The translations under genes were made by a program, and so were the position numbers. From an uncultured Eubacteriales bacterium (lineage in GTDB: Bacteria; Bacillota_A; Clostridia; Christensenellales; Aristaeellaceae), in NCBI GenBank assembly GCA_902803675.1, contig CADCQZ010000006.1, positions 1 to 8,139 on the forward strand: a DNA stretch of 8,139 bases. The letters are read 5' to 3'. A model generated the notes under the pieces. That model worked only from the letters and a program-made list of their open reading frames with translations. It was not told the DNA's origin and searched no databases. Positions 1 through 5,888 of this stretch are shown piece by piece; the stretch's first letter is position 1, and every line of letters begins with the position of its first letter.

Positions 1-567
1 CGCCGGCGCTTCCATATACCTTTCCGCCAGGCGGCAGATCAGGTATCTGATGAAAGCGCCCAGGCCCTCCGGCGCGTCCCCGGCCTTGAGGTCAAGAGCC
101 ACGCGGCCCTCCTCCTCCGTGATATAGGGAGCCAGGAGCCCCTCCGCCAGAAGGACCGCGGCCCGGCCCAGCTCGAAATACGTGCCGTATCTCTCGGCGG
201 ACATGGGCGTGATCTTCCAGTTGGGCGTGAACTCGTAATACCCGCGCCTGTCGGGGCGCTCGATGGCGTAGCCCACGTTGTCCTTGGCGGTGACGGTGTA
301 CCCGCTCTCACGCCAGTTATCCCGCGAGGCGGTGTACAGGATCAGGTCCATAAAAGAGTCCGTTCCCGCCTGGATGTAGGCCGCGTCCACCTTTTTGAAG
401 GCTTCCCCGTCGTACTCAAACTCGCCCTTAAAGGTCAGCGTGACATTCTCGGTGCCCGTCATCAGCGTCTCGAAGGCATCAAAGGCCCGCGAAAGCGGCG
501 CCTTCTCACCCAGGGCGCAAAGGGGCATGAGGCACAGTATCAGCGCGGCCGCCAGCCATCTTCTCAT
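1..567 (-). CDS. Secreted protein of unknown function (5' part only, runs off left edge)
   Basis: The frame is open for 189 codons from an ATG at 567 down to base 1 with no stop, so the C-terminus lies outside the window. The start is supported by GGAGGG at 581-576, eight bases upstream. Residues 1-20 form a classic Sec signal peptide: an RR start, a hydrophobic core (residues 4-17) and a probable signal peptidase I site after Ala-Leu-Gly (18-20). The cysteines at 12 and 17 follow Leu, so they do not make a lipobox. The mature part is mixed alpha/beta in appearance, with runs such as NVTLTFKGEFEYDG and YTVTAKDNVGYAIE that suggest antiparallel strands, and it is acidic. No catalytic motif or known family is recognised. 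It is probably exported and released or cell-wall associated. It has its own promoter behind the asparaginase gene. The reading frame is firm; the function is unknown. Confidence 0.8.
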   Translation of the reverse strand, partial: MRRWLAAALILCLMPLCALGEKAPLSRAFDAFETLMTGTENVTLTFKGEFEYDGEAFKKVDAAYIQAGTDSFMDLILYTASRDNWRESGYTVTAKDNVGYAIERPDRRGYYEFTPNWKITPMSAERYGTYFELGRAAVLLAEGLLAPYITEEEGRVALDLKAGDAPEGLGAFIRYLICRLAERYMEAPA

Positions 568-614
568 CGTTCCATCCCTCCGACTCCCGATATCCTTTTT
601 GATGCGCCGCTTCT

Positions 615-629
615 CCGGCGCGGCGCCGG
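615..629 (-). promoter_or_regulatory. GC-only hairpin in the mRNA leader
   Basis: The leader of the secreted-protein gene contains a perfect inverted repeat, CCGGCG-CCG-CGCCGG, with a 6 bp all-GC stem and a 3-base loop. No T-run follows on the minus strand, so it is not an intrinsic terminator. It could stabilise the 5' end of the message. It could also be a chance result of high GC content. Confidence 0.3.
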
Positions 630-657
630 GGAGCGGGATCATGATCTTGTTGACGGT

Positions 658-686
658 ATTCTACATTAAAATAACGGTTTAATCAA
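658..686 (-). promoter_or_regulatory. Sigma-A promoter of the secreted-protein gene
   Basis: On the minus strand a -35 box TTGATT (686-681) is followed after exactly 17 bp by a -10 box TAGAAT (663-658), five of six to consensus. Transcription would start near 650, giving a leader of about 80 bases before the ATG at 567. The promoter sits just past the stop codon of the asparaginase gene, and no terminator is visible between the two genes. Readthrough from the asparaginase may therefore add to expression. Confidence 0.65.
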
Positions 687-691
687 TCTCT

Positions 692-1729
692 TTATTCCCC
701 GCGCCTTTCCGGCAGGGTGATCTCGCCCCGGAGGCTCTTCTCCATGCGCCTGATGATCTCCTCCCGGCCCAGGTCCCGGCTGAAAAGATAGTACAGTTTG
801 GCGACGGCGGCCTCCGTGGTGATGTCGTACCCGCTCACGGCGCCCGCTGCCTTGAGCGCGGCGGAGGCCTCGTACGTCCCGAGAGCCACCGTGCCGTGGG
901 GGCACTGGGAGCAGACGATCAGGATGGTCCCGTTCGCCGCCGCCTTCCGGATGAGGGGCAGGAGGGCGTCCCCGTTGCCCGGGATATTGCCCGCCCCGAA
1001 GGTCTCGATCACGATGCCCCGCAGCTTTTCGGTCATGATGGCGCCGAACAGGTCGAACTGGATCCCCGGGAATACCTTGATGACCCCGATGGGGATGTTT
1101 TTGAGCCGCTGCAGCACGACCCTTCCCCCGCAGGGCGGCATCAGGGCGGCGTCGTTGTACCGGATATCGATGCCGATCTCCGCCAGGGGCGGATAATTGG
1201 GGGACTCGAAGGCGATCAGGTCGTCCGCGGAATATTTCATGGCCCGGTTGCCCCGGAGCAGTTTCCCGCCGAAGCACAGGCACACCTCATGCACCCGGCC
1301 GCCGGCGGCGATCAGGAGCGAGGTGATCAGGTTGTCCCGGGCGTCGTTGCGGATCTCGCACAGCGGGATCTGGGACCCGGTGAGCACCACGGGCTTGGCG
1401 TTCTTGCGCAGCATGAAGGAAAGGGCGGAGGCGGTATAGGCCATGGTGTCCGTGCCGTGGAGCACCACGAAGCCGTCGTACCGGTCGTAGTGCTCCGCGA
1501 TCATAAGGCCCACCTTGTTCCACTCGTTCACCGTGATGTTCGACGAGTCCAGGAGAGGATCCATGTCCACCATGTCCCAGGCAGGCATGCCCTCCGCCCT
1601 CAGTTCCGGGATGGCGTATAGCAGATCGTGAAAAGCCTCCCGGCTCGGGGCGTATCCCTGGGGAGACGGCATCATGCCGATGGTCCCGCCGGTGTAGATG
1701 ATCAGTACGCGCTTCTTTTCCCGTTCCAT
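692..1729 (-). CDS. ansA: Type I (cytoplasmic) L-asparaginase
   Basis: A 345-residue protein of the bacterial type I asparaginase family, which hydrolyses L-asparagine to aspartate and ammonia in the cytoplasm. No signal peptide is present, in contrast to periplasmic type II enzymes. The N-terminal catalytic loop reads IYTGGTIGM with the nucleophile Thr16. The second catalytic motif, LHGTDTM, gives Thr93 and Asp94, and Lys165 in RGNRAMK completes the usual Thr-Asp-Lys set. The VLTGSQIPL segment (115-123) is typical of the family. Cys276 aligns by eye with the allosteric-site Cys273 of E. coli AnsA, so substrate-activated control may be kept. Length matches the family (about 330-345). The start at 1729 is chosen because GGAGGGG (1740-1734) lies upstream. 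A longer in-frame GTG at 1786 lies upstream of the -10 box and would not be transcribed. The gene is divergent from the ybaB operon. Confidence 0.93.
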   Translation of the reverse strand: MEREKKRVLIIYTGGTIGMMPSPQGYAPSREAFHDLLYAIPELRAEGMPAWDMVDMDPLLDSSNITVNEWNKVGLMIAEHYDRYDGFVVLHGTDTMAYTASALSFMLRKNAKPVVLTGSQIPLCEIRNDARDNLITSLLIAAGGRVHEVCLCFGGKLLRGNRAMKYSADDLIAFESPNYPPLAEIGIDIRYNDAALMPPCGGRVVLQRLKNIPIGVIKVFPGIQFDLFGAIMTEKLRGIVIETFGAGNIPGNGDALLPLIRKAAANGTILIVCSQCPHGTVALGTYEASAALKAAGAVSGYDITTEAAVAKLYYLFSRDLGREEIIRRMEKSLRGEITLPERRGE

Positions 1730-1776
1730 GATGCCCCTCCGGATGATCTGGTTATGCGTCTTTTGCCTTACGTCCC

Positions 1777-1805
1777 ATCTTACCACGGCCCGCCGGAAGC
1801 GTCAA
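1777..1805 (-). promoter_or_regulatory. Sigma-A promoter of the asparaginase gene
   Basis: On the minus strand a -35 box TTGACG (1805-1800, five of six) is spaced 17 bp from a -10 box TAAGAT (1782-1777, four of six). The predicted transcript start is near 1770, about 40 bases before the ATG at 1729. Its -35 box is only 22 bp from the -35 box of the opposing ybaB promoter, so the two may compete for RNA polymerase or share a regulator. Confidence 0.7.
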
Positions 1806-1827
1806 CCGCGCCCCCTTAACGTGGGCA

Positions 1828-1857
1828 TTGCTATTCATGTGTTCCATATGGTATAAT
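1828..1857 (+). promoter_or_regulatory. Extended -10 promoter of the ybaB operon
   Basis: A perfect TATAAT (1852-1857) is preceded by TGG, giving the extended -10 form TGnTATAAT (from 1849). A weaker -35 box TTGCTA (1828-1833) sits 18 bp upstream. The 8 bp palindrome CCATATGG (1844-1851) lies in the spacer. Transcription would start near 1864, leaving about 30 bases before the ybaB ATG. No other promoter of similar quality was found before the terminator at 6837, so this probably drives all seven genes. Confidence 0.8.
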
Positions 1858-1894
1858 GAAAGGCGATATCTCACAAGATGTAAGGAGGATCCCC

Positions 1895-2233
1895 ATGGCC
1901 AGAAATCAATTCCCGTCCTTCGGCGGCGGCAATATGCAGCAGCTGATGCGCCAGGCGCAGAAGATGCAGGAACAGCTCCAGAAAGCCCAGGAAGACCTGG
2001 AGAACAAAGAATACGAAGCCTCCGCGGGCGGCGGCATGGTCACCTGCAAGGTGAGCGGCAAGCATGAGATCACCGCCCTCACCATCAAGCCCGAGGCTGT
2101 GGACCCGGATGACGTGGAGATGCTGCAGGACCTGATCCTCGCGGCGGTCAACGAAGCCTTAAGGGCGGCGGACGCCGACAAGGAGAACACCCTGGGCCGC
2201 ATGGCGCCCGCGGGGATGGGCGGCCTGTTCTGA
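1895..2233 (+). CDS. ybaB: YbaB/EbfC family nucleoid-associated DNA-binding protein
   Basis: A 112-residue protein with the full YbaB/EbfC pattern. After a short Gly-rich start comes an amphipathic helix, [19 protein letters not shown] (14-32). The AGGG turn (44-47) and a beta-strand region follow, then the conserved [21 protein letters not shown] helix region (about 69-89) and a Gly/Met-rich tail. Family members are small dimeric proteins that bind DNA and are thought to influence nucleoid structure and gene expression. The start at 1895 is set by AAGGAGG at 1882-1888. An in-frame ATG at 1856 overlaps the -10 box and cannot be on the message. ybaB directly before recR is a classic bacterial pair, but the usual upstream dnaX is absent and an asparaginase gene faces away instead. 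ybaB ends three bases before recR begins. Confidence 0.93.
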   Translation: MARNQFPSFGGGNMQQLMRQAQKMQEQLQKAQEDLENKEYEASAGGGMVTCKVSGKHEITALTIKPEAVDPDDVEMLQDLILAAVNEALRAADADKENTLGRMAPAGMGGLF

Positions 2234-2236
2234 TCC

Positions 2237-2830
2237 ATGAGCATCGACGCCATCGCCAAAATGGCCCTGGAGCTGAGCCGCCTGCCCGGCATCGGGATGA
2301 AGAGCGCCCAGCGCCTGGCCTATCATATCGCCGCCATGCCGGAGGACCAGGTCAAGTCCCTGGCGTCCGCCCTGTACAACGGGCGCAAAGCGATCCGCTA
2401 CTGCCCGGAGTGCTTCGGCTTTTCCGAGGGCGGGAAATGCGCCATCTGCGCGGACCCGGAGCGCCGCAGCGGCCAGATCTGCGTGGTGAAGGAGCCCAAG
2501 GACGTGGCCGCCCTGGAGCGGGTGCGGGACTATAAAGGCGTGTACCACGTGCTGGGCGGCACCCTGTCCCCCATGAACGATATCGGCCCGGACGATCTGA
2601 GGATCCGGGAGCTGATGCAGCGCCTGGCGGACAGTTCCGTCCAGGAGGTGATCCTCGCCACCAATCCGGACATCGAGGGCGAGGCCACGGCCACCTACCT
2701 GGCCCGGATGATCAAGCCCCTGGGCATCAAAGTGAGCCGCATCGCCCACGGCGTGCCCGTGGGGGGCGACCTGGAATACACCGACGAGGTGACCTTGTCC
2801 AAAGCGCTGGAAGGCAGACGGGAGATGTAA
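2237..2830 (+). CDS. recR: Recombination mediator protein RecR
   Basis: A 197-residue protein, the normal length for RecR, which acts with RecO and RecF to load RecA onto single-stranded DNA at gaps. Domains appear in the expected order. A helix-hairpin-helix motif is centred on LPGIGMKSAQRLA (16-28). A four-cysteine zinc site follows at Cys56, Cys59, Cys68 and Cys71 (CPEC...CAIC). The Toprim domain starts at ICVVKEPKDVAALER and continues through LGGTLSPMNDIGPDD and ATNPDIEGEATATYLA. The C-terminus has the conserved IAHGVPVGGDLEYTDEVTLSKAL type of ending. The start is only three bases after the ybaB stop (TGATCCATG). No good Shine-Dalgarno lies at the right distance, the nearest G-rich stretch (2213-2220) being 16 bases away. 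Translation probably depends on ribosomes finishing ybaB. Confidence 0.97.
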   Translation: MSIDAIAKMALELSRLPGIGMKSAQRLAYHIAAMPEDQVKSLASALYNGRKAIRYCPECFGFSEGGKCAICADPERRSGQICVVKEPKDVAALERVRDYKGVYHVLGGTLSPMNDIGPDDLRIRELMQRLADSSVQEVILATNPDIEGEATATYLARMIKPLGIKVSRIAHGVPVGGDLEYTDEVTLSKALEGRREM

Positions 2831-3420
2831 TGCTTCATTTTTATCACGGAGTCATGGGGTCCAGCAAGACGGCGCAGCTGCTGATGCAGCGCTACAATCA
2901 TCAGCAGCTCGGCCTGAAGGTGGCCCTGATCAAGCCTGCCATCGATACCCGCGTGGGCAGGAACACCGTCTATTCGCGCATCGGGCTGACCGCCGAGGCG
3001 GAGCTGGTGCTGGAAAAGGACGAGTCCGTCAGGGAACAGCTGGACTGGCTGGCGATCCAGCACGCCCATTCCGATTTCCAGTACGTGTTCGTGGATGAGG
3101 CCCAGTTCCTGTCCGAATCCCAGGTGCAGGAGCTGGCGGACATGGCGGACGACCTGGAGATCTACTGCTACGGCCTGAAGACCGACTTCCAGGGGAACTT
3201 CTTCCCCGGCTCCGCCGCGCTGCTGCGCCTGGCGGAGGATATCCAGGAGGTCACCGGCGCCCTGTGCTGGTGCGGCAGGAAGGCCACGATGAACACCCGG
3301 GTGAACGGACGGGGCCAGGTGATCAAGGTGGGCGAGCAGGTGCTCATCGACAACAGCGAGGAGATCCGCTATATCGGGCTGTGCTACCGGCACTGGCGGG
3401 AGGGAAAGGCCCATGCCTGA
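2830..3420 (+). CDS. tdk: Thymidine kinase (type II, Tdk)
   Basis: A 196-residue type II thymidine kinase, which phosphorylates thymidine with ATP in the pyrimidine salvage pathway. The P-loop is at 7-14 (GVMGSSKT), the Walker B/catalytic segment is VFVDEAQFLS (86-95) with the presumed general base Glu90, and the nucleoside-binding stretch is YGLKTDFQGNFFPGS (114-128). A structural zinc site is likely made by Cys146, Cys148, Cys185 and His188. Length fits the family. The P-loop carries Ser12 where most members have Gly (GK[ST]). The zinc pair is C-x-C here rather than the C-x-x-C of E. coli Tdk. The remaining motifs are intact, so the enzyme is probably active. The start overlaps the recR stop by one base (TAATG), with GGGAG at 2820-2824 as the likely ribosome site. 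Confidence 0.93.
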   Translation: MLHFYHGVMGSSKTAQLLMQRYNHQQLGLKVALIKPAIDTRVGRNTVYSRIGLTAEAELVLEKDESVREQLDWLAIQHAHSDFQYVFVDEAQFLSESQVQELADMADDLEIYCYGLKTDFQGNFFPGSAALLRLAEDIQEVTGALCWCGRKATMNTRVNGRGQVIKVGEQVLIDNSEEIRYIGLCYRHWREGKAHA

Positions 3421-4762
3421 CAGGGAGCTCCTGATCCTGATAGGCCTGGGCGCCGCCGCGCTGCTCGAGATCGTGCTCCTGATCGTGACATCGCTCCGCG
3501 CCCGCGCCGCCGCCCGGGCCCTCGGCGCGCAGAAAGAGCTCCTGCGGGAAGCCCGCCAGGAATTGAGCCGGATCAGGGCCCTGCCCACCCGGGAGGAGAT
3601 CTTTCCCCTCACGGAGGCTTATGTCTCCCGCCTGGAGGAGGGCAATGCCGGCCAGATCGCCCTGCTGAGCAGCCGGGTGGATCATTTGAGCGCCCGCATG
3701 GACGACATGAACCGCGTGCAGGAGAGCCGGATCCTGGAGCTCACCCGCACCCTGGACGACAAGCTCTCAAAACAGGAAGAGCGCCTCGGTCAGATCCGCG
3801 AGACCACCAGACAGAGCATCGAAGCCCTCCAGGCCGACAACAGCCGCCGGCTGGAGGACATGCGCAGGACCGTGGACGAGAAGCTCCACGCCACCCTGGA
3901 CAAGCGCCTGGGCGAGAGCTTCAGCCTGGTGAACCAGCGCCTGGAGGAGGTCTACAAGGGCCTCGGGGAAATGCGGTCCCTGGCCACGGGCGTGGGCGAC
4001 CTTAAAAAAGTGCTGACCAACGTGAAGACCCGGGGCATCTGGGGCGAGGCGCAGCTGGGCGCCATCCTGGAGCAGGTGCTCTCTCCCGGGCAGTACGAGG
4101 AGAACTGCGCCGTGATCCCGGGCAGCCGGGAGCGGGTGGAGTTCGCCGTGCGCCTGCCGGGGAAGGACAGCGAAAAGATCCTGCTGCCCATCGACGCCAA
4201 ATTCCCCCTGGAGGACTACCAGCGCCTGACCGCCTGCGAGGAGGCCGGCAGCCGGGAGGAGACCGCCCAGGCCCGGACGGCTCTGGAGAGCCGGCTGAAG
4301 ACCGAGGCCAAGCGCATCCGGGACAAATACATCCAGCCCCCTTATTCGACGGATTTCGCCGTGATGTTCCTGCCCGTGGAGGGCCTGTACGCCGAAGCCC
4401 TCCACATCCCGGGACTGGCGGAGGAGCTGCAGGAAAAATACCATATCCTGCCGGCGGGCCCCACCACCCTGGCCGCGCTGCTCACCAGCCTGCAGGTGGG
4501 TTTCCGCACCCTGGCCATCGAGCAGCGGTCCGGTGAAGTGTTCCGGCTCCTGGGCGCGGTCAAGACGGAATTCGCCCGCTACGGGGAGCTCCTGGATACC
4601 GCGCGCAGGCGCATCCAGAGCGCCGGGGACACGCTGGAGATGGCGTCCCGGCGCACCAAAGTGATCGAGAACCGATTGAAGGACGTGGAGAGCATGGACC
4701 CCGAGGGGCTCCTGCCACCCGATACAGCCCATATCAGTGAAGGAGGAAACATCGATGAGTGA
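3413..4762 (+). CDS. rmuC: RmuC family DNA-recombination protein
   Basis: A 449-residue protein with the usual RmuC layout. An N-terminal membrane segment (about 6-26, with one buried Glu19) is followed by a long Arg/Glu-rich coiled coil (about 28-190) and the C-terminal RmuC domain (about 190-410). In that domain GIWGE (208-212), LLPIDAKFPLEDY with Asp261 and Lys263, PPYSTDFAVMFLPVEGLYAE and LPAGPTTLAALLTSLQVGF are diagnostic. The Asp-x-Lys motif fits the PD-(D/E)xK nuclease-like fold proposed for the family. RmuC was named for limiting recombination at inverted repeats in E. coli; its biochemical activity is not settled. The start at 3413 overlaps the tdk end by eight bases (ATGCCTGA) and has GGGAGGG at 3398-3404. 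It also overlaps the next gene by eight bases. Placement after recR supports a role in DNA repair. Confidence 0.94.
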   Translation: MPDRELLILIGLGAAALLEIVLLIVTSLRARAAARALGAQKELLREARQELSRIRALPTREEIFPLTEAYVSRLEEGNAGQIALLSSRVDHLSARMDDMNRVQESRILELTRTLDDKLSKQEERLGQIRETTRQSIEALQADNSRRLEDMRRTVDEKLHATLDKRLGESFSLVNQRLEEVYKGLGEMRSLATGVGDLKKVLTNVKTRGIWGEAQLGAILEQVLSPGQYEENCAVIPGSRERVEFAVRLPGKDSEKILLPIDAKFPLEDYQRLTACEEAGSREETAQARTALESRLKTEAKRIRDKYIQPPYSTDFAVMFLPVEGLYAEALHIPGLAEELQEKYHILPAGPTTLAALLTSLQVGFRTLAIEQRSGEVFRLLGAVKTEFARYGELLDTARRRIQSAGDTLEMASRRTKVIENRLKDVESMDPEGLLPPDTAHISEGGNIDE

Positions 4763-5120
4763 TATCCTGAACAATCTCGAAAAGCTCGTCAAGGCCGGCT
4801 TCGGCGCGGCCTCCGAAGGCCTGGATCAGGCCGCCAAAGCCGTGGAAAAATACGCCGAAAAAGGCGAGCCGGCCTACAACCAGGCGAAGGAAGCCGTCTC
4901 GGGCGTCGTGGACAGCCTGATAAAGACCTTCACCGAGCCCGACCCGACGGAAACAGAGCAGATCAAAGCCCTGCTCAGGCGCCTGCCGCGCGAAGCCCTC
5001 ACCGGGATCGAACAGCTGATCGCCGAACTGAAGGCCGAAGCGCCCGAAGAAAGCGAAAGCGCGCCCGAGGAGCCCGACGAACAGCCCGAAGAGGGCGGGG
5101 ACGAGGGCGCCAACGGATAA
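4755..5120 (+). CDS. Small acidic helical protein of unknown function
   Basis: A 121-residue protein not recognised as any known family. Residues 1-60 are Ala-rich and heptad-like (LNNLEKLVKAGF, then LDQAAKAVEKYAEKG), so probably amphipathic helix. Residues 64-94 look like two further helices (TEQIKALLRRLPREALTGIEQLIAELKAE). Residues 95-117 form a disordered tail with 12 Glu/Asp and no basic residue. No signal peptide or membrane segment is present. The start at 4755 is chosen because AAGGAGG (4740-4746) sits eight bases upstream; an upstream in-frame GTG at 4737 overlaps that site. It overlaps rmuC by eight bases (ATGAGTGA) and ends 24 bases before the SufC-type gene. Glu is coded mostly by GAA (15 of 22 by hand count), while neighbours look GAG-rich. 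Placement suggests a partner of either the repair or the Fe-S proteins, but nothing in the sequence decides this. Confidence 0.85.
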   Translation: MSDILNNLEKLVKAGFGAASEGLDQAAKAVEKYAEKGEPAYNQAKEAVSGVVDSLIKTFTEPDPTETEQIKALLRRLPREALTGIEQLIAELKAEAPEESESAPEEPDEQPEEGGDEGANG

Positions 5121-5144
5121 AAGAAGAGCGACGGAGGGGAAAAC

Positions 5145-5885
5145 ATGCTCGATATCAGGCATCTGTCCTTTCAGGTGGACAGCGAGGGACAGGACAAGGA
5201 GATCATACGGGACATCAGCCTGACCGTAAAGAACGGCAGCCTGGTGGTCATCACCGGCCCCAACGGGGGCGGAAAGTCCACCCTGGCCCGGCTCATCGCC
5301 GGCATCGAAAAGCCCACCGGGGGGCAGATCCTTCTGGACGGGGAGGACATCACGCCCCTTAATATCACCGACAGGGCCCGCAGGGGCATCGGCTTCGCCT
5401 TCCAGCAGCCGGTACGCTTCAAGGGGATCCAGGTGCTGGACCTGATACGGCTGGCGGCGGGAAAGCAGTTGACCCCCTCGGCCGCCTGCGAATATCTGTC
5501 CGCCGTGGGCCTGTGCGCCCGGGACTATATCGACCGGGAGGTCAACGCCAGCCTGTCCGGCGGTGAGCTCAAGCGCATCGAGATCGCCACGGTGCTGGCC
5601 CGGGGCTCCCGGCTGAGCGTGTTCGACGAGCCGGAGGCGGGGATCGACCTGTGGAGCTTCCAGAACCTGATCGAGGTATTCGAGAGGATGCGCCGGTCCA
5701 TCTCCGACAGCTCCATCCTGATCATATCCCATCAGGAGAGGATCCTGAGCATCGCCGACGAGATCGTGGTGATCAAAAACGGGCAGATCGTCAAACAGGG
5801 CCCCCGGGACGAAGTGCTGCCGGAGCTGATCGGCACGGCCTCCGCGGTACCGGAATGCCGCCGCGGCGCGGGAAGGGAGGAATGA
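5145..5885 (+). CDS. sufC: SufC-type ATPase of a minimal SUF-like Fe-S assembly system (SmsC-like)
   Basis: A 246-residue soluble ABC ATPase. It has Walker A GPNGGGKST (38-46), a Q-loop in GFAFQQPVRF (Gln87/Gln88), signature LSGGELKR (137-144), Walker B with D-loop LSVFDEPEAGIDLWSF (157-172; Glu162 is the catalytic base) and an H-loop His196 in IISHQE. The FQQP Q-loop and the signature followed by KRIEIA are SufC-like rather than transporter-like, and no permease gene is nearby. In Suf systems SufC dimerises on ATP binding and reshapes the SufB/D scaffold during Fe-S cluster assembly. The partner scaffold begins three bases downstream, with its ribosome site inside the end of this gene. Walker B reads DEPEAGID, unlike the DETDSGLD form of E. 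coli SufC, as expected of the two-gene minimal system. GGAGGGG at 5133-5139 fixes the start. All motor residues are present. Confidence 0.9.
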   Translation: MLDIRHLSFQVDSEGQDKEIIRDISLTVKNGSLVVITGPNGGGKSTLARLIAGIEKPTGGQILLDGEDITPLNITDRARRGIGFAFQQPVRFKGIQVLDLIRLAAGKQLTPSAACEYLSAVGLCARDYIDREVNASLSGGELKRIEIATVLARGSRLSVFDEPEAGIDLWSFQNLIEVFERMRRSISDSSILIISHQERILSIADEIVVIKNGQIVKQGPRDEVLPELIGTASAVPECRRGAGREE

Positions 5886-5888
5886 GGC

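Noticed and set aside
896..1621. A 241-codon plus-strand open frame inside the asparaginase gene
   Set aside because: The asparaginase has all family motifs on the other strand. This product is His/Gly/Asp-rich antisense sequence.
1856..1894. Longer ybaB start at the ATG at 1856
   Set aside because: The ATG overlaps the -10 box TATAAT, so it would not be on the transcript. The ATG at 1895 has an AAGGAGG site at the right distance.
2695..4792. Long minus-strand open frames (2695-3612 and 3767-4792) opposite tdk and rmuC
   Set aside because: They are compositionally biased shadows of GC-rich genes, with no start signals or recognisable protein features.
5145..5885. Possibility that the ATPase belongs to an ABC transporter
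   Set aside because: No membrane permease or binding protein is nearby, and the very next gene is a SufB/SufD-family scaffold.
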